Origin: an uncultured Burkholderiales bacterium | Lineage (GTDB): Bacteria; Pseudomonadota; Gammaproteobacteria; Burkholderiales; Burkholderiaceae_C | NCBI GenBank assembly: GCA_903822825.1 | Contig: CAIJQQ010000060.1 | Coordinates: forward strand, 179,791-243,790 | DNA: 64,000 bases | Reading direction: 5' to 3' | Shown: piece after piece, positions 37,597 to 47,285 of the stretch | How positions within the stretch are numbered: position 1 is the first letter of the stretch | Layout: each line of letters opens with the position of its first letter | The notes under the pieces: generated by a model | What the model saw: the letters and a program-made list of their open reading frames with translations, nothing else | Database searches by the model: none | Told to the model about the DNA's origin: nothing | Translations under genes and position numbers: made by a program

Positions 37597-38243
37597 GTCA
37601 CCTCGCGCAGCAAGTTGGCCAGTTCGACGGCGGATTTGACATCCATCTTGTCAAACACCCGCGAGCGGTGGACTTCCACCGTGCGCACGCTGATGTCCAG
37701 TTGGTCGGCGATCAGTTTGTTGGGCAGGCCTTCGATCACAAGGCGCATCACATCGCGCTCACGGTCGGTCAGCTCTTGCAGCTGCTGCTCGCGCAGGCTT
37801 TTTTGGGTGCGGCGCGCCAAATGCTGCGCAGACAAGGTGAGCGCTTGCTCGATCCGGTCCACCAGGGCGTTGTCAGAAAAGGGTTTTTCACAAAAATCAA
37901 ACGCCCCGCGCTTGACGCTGTCCACCGCGGTGGGCACATCGGCATGGCCTGTGAGAAAAATCACGGGCCAGGCCTGGGCCAGCCCCTTGTCCAGCAGTTG
38001 CTCGAACAGGGCCAAGCCGCTCATGCCGGGCATGCGCACATCGAGCAAGATGCAACCCGCTTGCGGCGGCAGGCCATCTGCACCCCATGCGGGGGAGGCG
38101 GTGGCCAGCATTTGTAAAAAAGCCTCTGCACTGTCGTGTGCTTCGCTCAGCAGGCGGCGTGTGCGCAGCAGCCAGGCCATGCCCTCGCGCACGCTGGCAT
38201 CGTCGTCAACGATAAAGACCGTGGCATGGGCGTGGCTGTGCAT
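37593..38243 (-). CDS. FixJ/NarL-type response regulator
   Basis: 216 residues. Receiver with VDDDASVREG and phospho-acceptor Asp68 (ILLDVRMPGMSG), then a LuxR-type HTH with LTDRERDVMRLVIEG and LDISVRTVEVHRSRVF. It pairs with the kinase encoded 9 bp upstream, which has the SHELNQPL motif typical of FixL/DctB-type kinases. Targets are unknown. Confidence 0.92.
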   Translation of the reverse strand: MHSHAHATVFIVDDDASVREGMAWLLRTRRLLSEAHDSAEAFLQMLATASPAWGADGLPPQAGCILLDVRMPGMSGLALFEQLLDKGLAQAWPVIFLTGHADVPTAVDSVKRGAFDFCEKPFSDNALVDRIEQALTLSAQHLARRTQKSLREQQLQELTDRERDVMRLVIEGLPNKLIADQLDISVRTVEVHRSRVFDKMDVKSAVELANLLREVT

Positions 38244-38252
38244 GGCGCGATT

Positions 38253-40328
38253 TTAGGCAGTGTGGCTGCCAAGTGTGTGGCCAAGGCTGGTCGCGGGCAG
38301 CGTGAAGCGGAAAAGCGTGCCGCAAGGGCTGTTGGCTTCAAAGCCCATGTGCCCGCCGTGCTGCTCCACCACCGTGCGGCACAGACTCAGGCCCAAGCCC
38401 ATGCCTTCGGCCTTGGTGGTGAAGAAGGGCGTGAACAACTGGTCGGCCACCGACGGGTCAATGCCCGAGCCTTGATCGGCCACGACAAATTCGAGCCAGC
38501 TTTGCTGCGCATTCGAGGCGGCGCGTTTGACGTGGATCACCAGCACCCGATCCTTGCAATCCGGGTGGTCCATGGCCTGCATGCCGTTGCGCGCGAGGTT
38601 CAGCAAGATTTGCTCGACCATGGTGCGGTCGCACAGCGCCTGCGGCAGTCGCGGGTCCACGCGCATGTGCACCTGCACGTGCAGCTTGCGTGCTTGCAAG
38701 TTCACCAACGGGCCAATCGCGTCCAGCAAGGCTTGCGCAGGCACCGATTCGCGTGCTTGGTCGCGTCGGCGCACGAAGTCGTGCACGCTGTTGATCACCC
38801 GGCCCGCACGGCCCGCTTGATCCGCAATGCGGCGCAGGGCCATCTGCACGTCGCCCAGGGTATCGGGGGCCGGCTCACGCAGCAGGTTGAGCGAGCCGTT
38901 GGCGTAGCTGGCAATGGCGGCCAGGGGCTGGTTGAGTTCGTGGCTGAGCAAAGAAGCCATCTCGCCCACCGTGGCCAAACGCGCGGTCGCTTGCAAACGG
39001 TCTTGGCTGGCGCGGGACATTTCTTCCACCCGCCGCTGCTCGCTGATGTCGAGGATCGCGCTCATCCAGCCTGTCTGCTGGCCCATGGTGCTGATCAGTG
39101 GCGCCTCGATGATCAGCACCGGAAAGCGCGTGCCGTCCTTGCGCATGAAGACCGATTCGTAGCCTTCGCGCGGGGGTGCGTTGCCGGCCAGGCGGATGGC
39201 CTGGCGCTGCTGGTATTCGCCCACCATCTCGGGCGGCCAGTAGGGCATGGGGGCGCTGCGCCCCATCAGCTCGCGCGCGTTAAAGCCCACCATCTCGCAA
39301 AAAGCCGGGTTGACATAGGTGATGTGGCCGTGCAGGTCGCGCGCGCGCAAGCCGGTGACGAGCGAGTCTTCCATCGCCTTGCGAAACGCCAGCGCGTCGG
39401 CCAGTTCTTGCTCGGCTTTGAGGCGGCGGCGAGAGTCCTTGATCAGCATGGCGACCACGCTGATCAGGGCGATTGACATGGCCGTGACCAGCGCGGTGAG
39501 CAAGTTGGGAAAGAGGTCTGGCGCGCCCCTGCGGCCGTCCATGCGCAGCACCATGGTGGTGCCCGGCAGGTCCAGCAGCTGCTGCGCCTTGAACAGGCGT
39601 TGGCCGCGCCGCTGCGACCCCACCATGGCCAGCCGCGTGCCGTCGGCTTCAGTGAATGAGATTTCATTGCGGCGGCCATAAGTGGCCAGCAAACGCTCGG
39701 TGAGCAGCTCCTGCAAGCTGTAGGTCACCAGTGTGTACCCCTGCAAAGCCCCACCGTGTGTCATTGGCAGGCACAGCTCCATCACCTCCATGCCCAAGCC
39801 ATCGTATTGAGGCAAGTAGTAGCTGCCCGAATAGGCCGGGCTGTTCGAGCGTTTGGCGCGTTGGCAAGACTGCAGGACCTCGCCGATCGTTTCTGAACGC
39901 GGCGTGCGGTCAAACACCGGCGCGCGCAGCGGCGAGTCGATGGCTACCTTGAGCAGCATCTGGGTGTCTCGCCATTCCACGCGCAACCATTCTCGGCGCT
40001 GACCGAGCAAACCCAACACCTGCGGTTGCCAGACATCGGTGCTGGGCTGCGACGACAAAATGCCTTGCAGCGACTGCACATCGCGCGACAGGCTGGTGCG
40101 CAGGCCATGGATGGCGTCTGCTGTGTCCCGCTCGAGCTCGGACTGCACTTGGCTGGCTTCGTATCGCCCGGCCAGCCACACCAGCGTGACCAGAACCGAC
40201 AGCACCAGCGCGATCAAGGCGATCCACAAGGGCAGGCGTGCCGAGCCCCAGGCGCCTGCCTGCCTGCGCTGGTCTTGCCAGCGCGTCCAGGGGTTTTTCC
40301 GTTCGGTGTGGGGGTGTGTTCGGCTCAT
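38253..40328 (-). CDS. PAS-domain sensor histidine kinase (FixL/DctB-like)
   Basis: 691 residues. Membrane segments near 32-54 and 275-297 bracket a periplasmic sensor of about 220 residues; a PAS domain (VNPAFCEMVGFNARELMGR) with a PAC segment follows, then HisKA with LSHELNQPLAAIASYA (His463) and HATPase with NLARNGMQAM, DQGSGI and GMGLGLSLC. The start overlaps the yhdP stop by 4 nt. It should signal to the FixJ-type regulator downstream; the ligand is unknown. Confidence 0.92.
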   Translation of the reverse strand: MSRTHPHTERKNPWTRWQDQRRQAGAWGSARLPLWIALIALVLSVLVTLVWLAGRYEASQVQSELERDTADAIHGLRTSLSRDVQSLQGILSSQPSTDVWQPQVLGLLGQRREWLRVEWRDTQMLLKVAIDSPLRAPVFDRTPRSETIGEVLQSCQRAKRSNSPAYSGSYYLPQYDGLGMEVMELCLPMTHGGALQGYTLVTYSLQELLTERLLATYGRRNEISFTEADGTRLAMVGSQRRGQRLFKAQQLLDLPGTTMVLRMDGRRGAPDLFPNLLTALVTAMSIALISVVAMLIKDSRRRLKAEQELADALAFRKAMEDSLVTGLRARDLHGHITYVNPAFCEMVGFNARELMGRSAPMPYWPPEMVGEYQQRQAIRLAGNAPPREGYESVFMRKDGTRFPVLIIEAPLISTMGQQTGWMSAILDISEQRRVEEMSRASQDRLQATARLATVGEMASLLSHELNQPLAAIASYANGSLNLLREPAPDTLGDVQMALRRIADQAGRAGRVINSVHDFVRRRDQARESVPAQALLDAIGPLVNLQARKLHVQVHMRVDPRLPQALCDRTMVEQILLNLARNGMQAMDHPDCKDRVLVIHVKRAASNAQQSWLEFVVADQGSGIDPSVADQLFTPFFTTKAEGMGLGLSLCRTVVEQHGGHMGFEANSPCGTLFRFTLPATSLGHTLGSHTA

Positions 40329-43300
40329 GGAGCAGACGCGCCTGAAGCGGCCGGCATGGCCGCAGGCCGGATGGCGGGTGTCTCCACGCGTGTCACGCGG
40401 GGGTCGTACCAGCTGCCGTCGACCGAGAAAGTTTGCACCGAGGCCTTGGCCAGAGGGTTTCTGAGCAGCAGTTGTGCCAGAAAAGACGTCAGGCCCACCA
40501 CCGGGTTGACGGCGATTCCAGCCACCAAAGACGCCGTGCCAGCATCCAGTTCGGGCAAGATCAGCACGCGCAGCTGTTGCGTTTCTTTGGCGATGTCGGC
40601 CGAGCCGTCCATTTGCACCAGCGCGTTGACGCCTTTGATCTGCAGGTTGTGCGTGGTCGCAATGCCCTTGGCAATGCGGACATCGCCTTGCACCGTGTCA
40701 AAGGCAAACCCTTCCGAGAACACATCGCGAAAGTCCAGTAGCAAACGCCTGGGCAGCGCTTGCAGGCTGAGCACGCCCAGCAGTTTGGCCGCGCCCGCGT
40801 CGGCTTTGAGGAACTGGCCGCGCCCCATTTGCACCGCAAAGTGCCCGTTCATGCTGGGGTAATGCAGTGCCAGGGGCGAGCCGGACCAGTCGATTTGCCC
40901 TTCGAGGTGGCCATTGCCCCCGCGCAAAGCGCCCGGTGTGCCCAGCCGGGTGAGCAGCGCACCTGCGTCCGACACATCGAGTTTGAAGTTCATGTCGGTC
41001 TTGCGCGCAAGCCCCGACTCGTTGGCGGTGACCCAGCGGCCAGTGGCCCGAAAGCTGGCTTCTGGCAAAGTGATGTTGAATTTTTTCAGCTGCCACTCTC
41101 GGGTGGGCGCTGCCGCCATGGGGCGGGCATCTGCGTTGACGGCTTCGATGTCCACGCGGCCCAATTTTTTGCCCCTGAGCTCCATATCGCTCACCTCGAT
41201 GTCGAGCGCCGGCATGGACACAGGGGGTGTCTCGAGCACCGACTCCACATCGCTGATGCTCGACGGCGGCAAATTCAGTCGGCTCAAGCGTGCATACACC
41301 CGCCCGGCCTGGTTTGCAGTGGGCAGCGTGTATTCGATCTGGCCACTCAGTTCGCGCGCGTCCACGTTGGCTTTCCAGGTGCTGCTCTCGCGGGTGATGC
41401 CCGCCACCACCTGGTGCAAGGTGCGCCCGTCGGTGGTCAGTGTTTGTGCTTGCAAAGCCAGGCGGTTGGGCAGGTAACTTTCCAAGCCACCCAAAGTAGC
41501 GCTCATGGGGCCCTTGACACTGGCAGGCCAAAGCGCTTGCCATGCGTCGACCGACAGCTGGTCCAGAACGACCTTCGCCGTGACGCCGCTGTCGGGCAGA
41601 GCGCTGGCTGCTGCGGCGTTCGTGCCGAGGCTCACAGTTCCTCGCATCACGGTGGGCGTAGCCCCGTTCAGGTCGCGCACATACACGGCTGCGGCGATGC
41701 TGCCCAAGCTGATCTGGATTTGGTCTCGCCATGCGCGTTCCACTCCCTGCACCTGTGAAGTGATCACCAAAGGCATGGCCTGCGTGGCGGTTTTGCCCAA
41801 AGGTGCGGGCAAGTTCAGCTCCAGGCCTTCGAGGCTGCTGCGCACCGAGAGTTCGGGCTGGCCTTGCCTCCAGCCCAGACTGGCACTGTAGGCGGCACTG
41901 CCGCGCGCGTGCTGCGACAACAGGTCCAGCGGGCTGAGGCCCGAGGCCTGCCGCAGGCCTTCTGCGCTGGCCTGGCCTTGCGCCTTGAACAGCAACGAGG
42001 GCTCTTTGGCGTCAGCAAGTGCTGAGCGTGTGCCCCCTTCAATCCGGACAGGGCCCCCCAGCAGGCGCAGTTGCGCCGAGGGGACCTGAAAGCCCGACTC
42101 GGTGAAGTTCAAGTTGCCTTGTATTTTTTCGAGCACGGGCATGCCCGGCACGATGGCCAGGTCATTGCCCGCCAGCGTCACTTGGCCTTGCACCTTGCTG
42201 TCTTCCACGTGCATCACCGGGATGGACAGTTTGAGTTTGCCCTGCAGATTGCCCGTGCCTTCGGCCTTGTCGAGCGCGCCCTGCAAGAGCTTGCCCAAGG
42301 GTGACTGCTGAATCAATCCCAGCGTTTGGCTTGTGTTGGCCCGCAGATCGGCCGATAACTCAACGCGTGTATCCAGACCCATTACGGGGATCTCGGCTTT
42401 CAGGTTGCTCACCTGGGGGCCGTTTTTGGGGTCACCCAGGCGGGCGCTGGCGTTGCTCAGTTTCATGCTCAAGCGGTCAAAGACCACATCGCCGCTCAGG
42501 CCCGTGACGCGTGGCCAAGGCAAGCTGCCCAGGGGTTGCAGCCGGGTGGGCACATAGACCATGTCCACATCGCGCAGCCGCCCCGCGAAATGGAATTCGC
42601 CTTGCTTGGTTTGGGCGAAGGGGATGTGGTTCAGGTCGCCCTTGATGCGCACCTGCACCTTGGACGCGGTGCCTTTGACCACGCTGTCGCGCACATAGTG
42701 GCGCACGTCTTCGGGCAGGCTCAGGGGCAGATAGCGGTAAACGCGGTGGGCTTCAACGCGCGCGAAACGGCCTTGCAGATCGAGCACGCCGGGGCCACCT
42801 TCGGGGCTGGCGTGCCACTCGCCATGGGCTTCGCCATCGAGGTCGTCGCTGGCCACTTGCACCTTCCACTGTGGCACTTGCAAAAGGCCGTTTTGCCATT
42901 GCCAACGGCCATCGGCGTGCAGCTCGCGCAGCGTGAGCGACTTGTCTTCCAGCAGCCCTGCCCAGGCCAGCTGACCGCCGTGGTCCAGGTGCAGCTGCAC
43001 CCTGCCGCCCAGTTGGTTCATGTCCAGCTCTGTCCGTGCGCCCTCCACCCCGGGCAGGCTTTTGGCGCCCTCGCTGAGGGCGCGCACATGCAGGCCATCG
43101 GCTTTGATCTGTGCTTCGTAGCGCTCGGGGGCTGTTCTAGGCCCTTGCCAGGTCAGGCGCAGGGCAGACACTTGACCCTCGATCTGGTGCTGCGCAAGGC
43201 GCTCGTGCCAATGCTCGGGCAAAGGCAGCCGCAAAGCCACGTTGCGCAGCGCCTGCAGGTCCAGTCGATCGCCTTTGACTTCGCCTTTTTCCGGTTGCTT

Positions 43301-44401
43301 GGCAGTGGCGTGCGTCAGTTGAAGAGACACATTGCCGCCAGGCCAGTTCAAGCCTTGGTCACTCACAAAAGCCAAGTCGCGCGTGGACAAGCGCCAGCCC
43401 AGCGCGTTGGATTGGCCCGCCAAGCGGCCAGACAGTTGCGCAAAACCCAGCGGTCCGAGCGCGGGGTCCAGTGTGGCCTGCACCGAGCGCAGGTCCATGT
43501 CTGCCGCGCCCCCCGCCCATTCGCCGTTTTGGATGTCGGACCACAATCGCAGGCTGCCCTGTCCCGAGGAGACATCGACGCCCAGGCGCACATGTTGGCG
43601 CAGTTGTGAAACATCGACGTGCGCAAAGTAGCCGAAAGCCGGGCCAGACCAGCTGGCGAAATGACCGGCGTGCGTGGCCAGCAGGGGGCGGTGAAACTGC
43701 CCCATCAGCACAAAGCGCTGACCCCAGTCGGCAGGCGGTGTGGCGTCCACGCGCAGAGCATGGTCGCGGTGTCCGTTGCGCAGCACGATGTCCACATCGT
43801 GCAGCGCCAGCGCGGGGGGTGGAGTCGTTGGCGTGTGCTTTGCCTGTGCCCGCTCGGACACCCAACGCAGCGTGCCGCCGCGCACGATGACTTCGCGCTG
43901 CGCAAACAGCCAGTCGGCCACCGCGCTGTTTTCACTCTGGGCCGTGCCCAGGCTCAGACCTGCGATCAGCCATTGGCCCGAAGCGGTGTGTCGCACGTCG
44001 AGCGAAGGCCGGTCCAGCACCAGCTGCTCCAGGCCCAGGCGCAGCACCGAGCGCACGCTGATGGCCACCACCACCCGCGGCAGGCTGAGCGAGGGCCTTC
44101 CCTCCTTGTCAAGCAGCTGAATGTCCTGCAGCTCAAACGATGGCGCCCAGCCGGTCGACTGCGCTGTGATGCCGCCCACGCGCACGGGCACCCCCAGAGT
44201 TTGCTGGCCCAACTGCTCCAGCGCAGGACGGAAATCGCCGATTCGCGGCACAATCCACAGATGCAAGGTGCCCCAGGCAACGGCCAGCATCAAGCCCAGC
44301 GCGAGCAAGGCCCAGCAAGCCCAGCGGGCCAGTTGGCGAAGGCGCAGCCACACGGTGGCAGCGCCTGAAAATGGGGTCGAAGATGGCACGAACACAAGCA
44401 T
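40325..44401 (-). CDS. YhdP-like AsmA-family membrane protein
   Basis: 1358 residues from ATG 44399-44401. An N-terminal membrane anchor (WACWALLALGLMLAVAWGTLHLW) is followed by a very long region of beta-rich repeats with the AsmA/DUF3971 character (QTLGVPVRVGGITAQ, SLPRVVVAISVRSVLRLG) and a C-terminal AsmA-like domain (NAQ...GNGHLEGQIDWSG). Proteins of this group bridge the periplasm and help move phospholipids to the outer membrane. No strong Shine-Dalgarno is visible, so the start could be a little further in. It is divergent from glnE, with start codons 19 bp apart. Confidence 0.85.
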   Translation of the reverse strand: MLVFVPSSTPFSGAATVWLRLRQLARWACWALLALGLMLAVAWGTLHLWIVPRIGDFRPALEQLGQQTLGVPVRVGGITAQSTGWAPSFELQDIQLLDKEGRPSLSLPRVVVAISVRSVLRLGLEQLVLDRPSLDVRHTASGQWLIAGLSLGTAQSENSAVADWLFAQREVIVRGGTLRWVSERAQAKHTPTTPPPALALHDVDIVLRNGHRDHALRVDATPPADWGQRFVLMGQFHRPLLATHAGHFASWSGPAFGYFAHVDVSQLRQHVRLGVDVSSGQGSLRLWSDIQNGEWAGGAADMDLRSVQATLDPALGPLGFAQLSGRLAGQSNALGWRLSTRDLAFVSDQGLNWPGGNVSLQLTHATAKQPEKGEVKGDRLDLQALRNVALRLPLPEHWHERLAQHQIEGQVSALRLTWQGPRTAPERYEAQIKADGLHVRALSEGAKSLPGVEGARTELDMNQLGGRVQLHLDHGGQLAWAGLLEDKSLTLRELHADGRWQWQNGLLQVPQWKVQVASDDLDGEAHGEWHASPEGGPGVLDLQGRFARVEAHRVYRYLPLSLPEDVRHYVRDSVVKGTASKVQVRIKGDLNHIPFAQTKQGEFHFAGRLRDVDMVYVPTRLQPLGSLPWPRVTGLSGDVVFDRLSMKLSNASARLGDPKNGPQVSNLKAEIPVMGLDTRVELSADLRANTSQTLGLIQQSPLGKLLQGALDKAEGTGNLQGKLKLSIPVMHVEDSKVQGQVTLAGNDLAIVPGMPVLEKIQGNLNFTESGFQVPSAQLRLLGGPVRIEGGTRSALADAKEPSLLFKAQGQASAEGLRQASGLSPLDLLSQHARGSAAYSASLGWRQGQPELSVRSSLEGLELNLPAPLGKTATQAMPLVITSQVQGVERAWRDQIQISLGSIAAAVYVRDLNGATPTVMRGTVSLGTNAAAASALPDSGVTAKVVLDQLSVDAWQALWPASVKGPMSATLGGLESYLPNRLALQAQTLTTDGRTLHQVVAGITRESSTWKANVDARELSGQIEYTLPTANQAGRVYARLSRLNLPPSSISDVESVLETPPVSMPALDIEVSDMELRGKKLGRVDIEAVNADARPMAAAPTREWQLKKFNITLPEASFRATGRWVTANESGLARKTDMNFKLDVSDAGALLTRLGTPGALRGGNGHLEGQIDWSGSPLALHYPSMNGHFAVQMGRGQFLKADAGAAKLLGVLSLQALPRRLLLDFRDVFSEGFAFDTVQGDVRIAKGIATTHNLQIKGVNALVQMDGSADIAKETQQLRVLILPELDAGTASLVAGIAVNPVVGLTSFLAQLLLRNPLAKASVQTFSVDGSWYDPRVTRVETPAIRPAAMPAASGASAP

Positions 44402-44420
44402 CAGAAAGTCAGCAGGAATT

Positions 44421-47165
44421 ATGACCCCCAGCGGAGGCCACCCTTTGGCCTTTTCAGCCCATCCTCCAGAGTTGCCGCGCTCGGCGGCCCATTCGCGTTT
44501 TGTGCAGCGCCTGCGCAGGCGATACGCCGACTGGTTTTCAGCGCTCCCAAGTGGCGCCCCCACCCGCGAAACACTGACCCAAGCCCTGAATGCTTTGGGC
44601 GTTCGTGGCCTGGACTTGCCCTCTGCCCTGCGGGTGCTGCGCCAGTTGACGCTCGAGCGCCTGGCGGTGCTTGACTGTGAGCAACAAGCGCCGCTGGAGA
44701 CCATCACCCGCGCCATGACGTGGCTGGCCGAAGTCACGCTGGACGCAGCCTACTGCCAGGTCCAGGCCGACTTGCAGAGCCTGCATGGCACACCCATAAC
44801 GAGCCAAGGCCAACAGGCGCAGCTGTGGATCGTCGGCATGGGCAAACTTGGCGCGCGCGAGCTCAATGTGTCGAGCGACATTGATTTGATTTATGTGTAC
44901 GACGAAGACGGTGAAACCACCGGCAACGCACAGGGGCGGGGCAAGATTTCTTGCCAGGAATACTTCAGCCGCGTCGTCAAACGCATGTACGCCTTGATTG
45001 GTGACACCACCGAACATGGCTTTGTGTTCCGCGTGGACTTGGCGTTGCGGCCCAACGGCAACTCGGGTCCGAGCGTGGTCTCGCTGGAGGCGCTCGAAGA
45101 ATACCTGTTGGTTCAGGGCCGCGAGTGGGAGCGCTTTGCCTGGATGAAAAGCCGCGTGGTCGCCCCGCGCAGCGCGACGCTGGGTGGCTCGGTGCAGGCC
45201 TTGCGTGCGGTGGTGCTGCCTTTTGTGTTTCGCCGCTACCTTGACTACAACGTGTTCGAGTCCTTGCGCACGCTGCACCAACAAATCCGTGACCACGCGG
45301 CCAAGCGCAGCGCCGGACACCCCGAACGCGCGAACGATGTCAAACTCTCGCGCGGTGGCATCCGCGAGATCGAGTTCACCGTCCAGTTGCTGCAGGTGGT
45401 GCGTGGCGGGCAGTTCCCTGAGCTGCGCACCCGCCCCACGCTCGATGCCCTTCAGCGCGTGGCCAAGGCTGGGCTCATGCCTCAGGCCACAGCCGATGCG
45501 CTGGCGCGTGCCTGTGTATTTCTGCGCCAAGTCGAGCACCGCATCCAGTACCTGGACGACCAGCAAACCCATGTGCTGCCCACCGACGACGAAGACCTGG
45601 CTTGGATCGCCAGCACGCTGGGTTGCACCGATGTCTGCGCTTTTTTGAGCGAATTGGACGCCCACCGCGAGAGGGTGGCGCAGGAGTTCGACACCTTGCT
45701 CGGCGGCGACCGCGAGTGCAAAGGCTGCCAAGGCAAAACCGGCCCCAATGGGCGTGAGCACGCCGAGCTGGAAAATGTCCTGGGCGACTTCAGTGGTGCG
45801 GTGCGCGATCGTTTGGCCCAATGGGCCGACAACCCGCGCGTCATGGCCTTGCGCGACGATGCGCGTGGTCGCCTGATGCGCCTGCTGCAGCGCACGGCGC
45901 ATTGGCTGAACGAAGGCCACATCGGCGAAGGCGCTGTGCTGCGCATGGCCGATTGGCTCGAACCCCTGATGCGCCGCGAAATTTACCTCTCCTTGCTGCT
46001 CGAGCGCCCTTCGGTACACGAGCGCCTGCTGCGCCTCTTGGGCGCGGCGCGGTGGCCTGCCCGTTATCTGGTGCAGCACCCGGGTGTGATCGACGAGCTG
46101 GCGGGCGGCAACTTGTTCACCACCCGCTTCGATGCGGCCGAGTTTGAATCGGACCTGCAAGCCCGTTTGGACGCGCTTGAACGCACGGGTGAAGACGACG
46201 AAGAAAGTCTTCTCGACTTGCTGCGCCGCGCCCACCATGCCGAGCAGTTCCGCACGCTGGCGCGCGACGTGGAAGGCGTGATCACGGTGGAGCAAGTGGC
46301 CGATGACCTGAGCGCCCTGGCAGACGCCGTGCTGCGCCTGAGCGCACGCTGGTGCTGGCAGCGCATGAAAAACCGCCACCGCAGCGAGCCGCAATTGGCC
46401 ATCATTGCTTACGGCAAGCTGGGCGGCAAGGAGCTGGGTTATGGCAGCGACCTGGACATCGTGTTTGTCTACGACGACGAGGATGATCGCGCTCAAGAAA
46501 TCTATGCCGCGTATGTGCGCAAGCTGATCAACTGGCTCACCATCAAAACCCGCGAAGGCGATGTCTACGAGATAGACACAGCGCTGCGACCCAATGGCAA
46601 CTCGGGCCTGCTGGTCACGCGCATGCAAGCCTATGCCGACTACCAGGAGCAACGCGGCAGCAACACGGCCTGGACTTGGGAGCACCAGGCGATGACGCGC
46701 GCGCGCTGTGTCATGGGCCTGCCGACATTGGCCCTCCGATTTGACGCGGTCCGCCATGCTGTCATCAGCGCGCCACGCGATGCGGTGGGTTTGCAAGCCG
46801 AGATCGTGGGCATGCGCGAGCGCGTGCGCCAAGGCCACCCGGTCAAACCAGGCCGTTTTGATGTCAAGCACAGTCCGGGCGGCATGGTCGACGCAGAGTT
46901 TGCCGTGCAGTACTTGGTGCTGCTGCACACGGCAACGCACCCGGAGCTGGCTGACAACGTGGGCAACATTGCGCTGCTGCAGCGCGCCGAAGCCGTGGGC
47001 CTGTTGCCCTGTGGCGTGGGTCAGGCCGCGGCCCACGCCTACCGCGAGCTGCGGCGTGTGCAGCACCGCGCGCGCCTGAACGAAGATCCGACCGATGTCG
47101 ATGCTTCCACGCTGCAGGCCGAGTGCGATGCGGTTTTGGCGCTGTGGCGTTCGCTGATGTCATAA
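44421..47165 (+). CDS. glnE: bifunctional glutamine synthetase adenylyltransferase/adenylyl-removase
   Basis: 914 residues from ATG 44421, preceded by AGGA. Two nucleotidyltransferase domains are visible: an N-terminal adenylyl-removase domain (GKLGARELNVSSDIDLIYVYDED, Asp153/Asp155) and a C-terminal adenylyltransferase domain (GKLGGKELGYGSDLDIVFVYDD, Asp677/Asp679), linked by a helical regulatory region. GlnE switches glutamine synthetase off and on in response to PII and glutamine. Family length and motif order are normal. Confidence 0.96.
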   Translation: MTPSGGHPLAFSAHPPELPRSAAHSRFVQRLRRRYADWFSALPSGAPTRETLTQALNALGVRGLDLPSALRVLRQLTLERLAVLDCEQQAPLETITRAMTWLAEVTLDAAYCQVQADLQSLHGTPITSQGQQAQLWIVGMGKLGARELNVSSDIDLIYVYDEDGETTGNAQGRGKISCQEYFSRVVKRMYALIGDTTEHGFVFRVDLALRPNGNSGPSVVSLEALEEYLLVQGREWERFAWMKSRVVAPRSATLGGSVQALRAVVLPFVFRRYLDYNVFESLRTLHQQIRDHAAKRSAGHPERANDVKLSRGGIREIEFTVQLLQVVRGGQFPELRTRPTLDALQRVAKAGLMPQATADALARACVFLRQVEHRIQYLDDQQTHVLPTDDEDLAWIASTLGCTDVCAFLSELDAHRERVAQEFDTLLGGDRECKGCQGKTGPNGREHAELENVLGDFSGAVRDRLAQWADNPRVMALRDDARGRLMRLLQRTAHWLNEGHIGEGAVLRMADWLEPLMRREIYLSLLLERPSVHERLLRLLGAARWPARYLVQHPGVIDELAGGNLFTTRFDAAEFESDLQARLDALERTGEDDEESLLDLLRRAHHAEQFRTLARDVEGVITVEQVADDLSALADAVLRLSARWCWQRMKNRHRSEPQLAIIAYGKLGGKELGYGSDLDIVFVYDDEDDRAQEIYAAYVRKLINWLTIKTREGDVYEIDTALRPNGNSGLLVTRMQAYADYQEQRGSNTAWTWEHQAMTRARCVMGLPTLALRFDAVRHAVISAPRDAVGLQAEIVGMRERVRQGHPVKPGRFDVKHSPGGMVDAEFAVQYLVLLHTATHPELADNVGNIALLQRAEAVGLLPCGVGQAAAHAYRELRRVQHRARLNEDPTDVDASTLQAECDAVLALWRSLMS

Positions 47166-47285
47166 CCCGATCAATGACATGTACTTAAATGGTTAAAATA
47201 ATCTTCATTTAATTACTTTGCTATTCTTCCTTTTGAACTTGAAGCCTGTGGCAATCAAGCAAGGCAGGTTCAGCAGGAGATAACC

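Noticed and set aside
44538..47066. A long open frame (over 800 residues) on the strand opposite glnE
   Set aside because: It has no recognisable motif and reflects the codon bias of high-GC coding DNA; glnE on the other strand has full catalytic motifs.
47166..47285. A Fur box upstream of the TonB-dependent receptor
   Set aside because: The AT-rich stretch only loosely resembles the GATAAT repeat pattern and no clean 19-bp match could be aligned.
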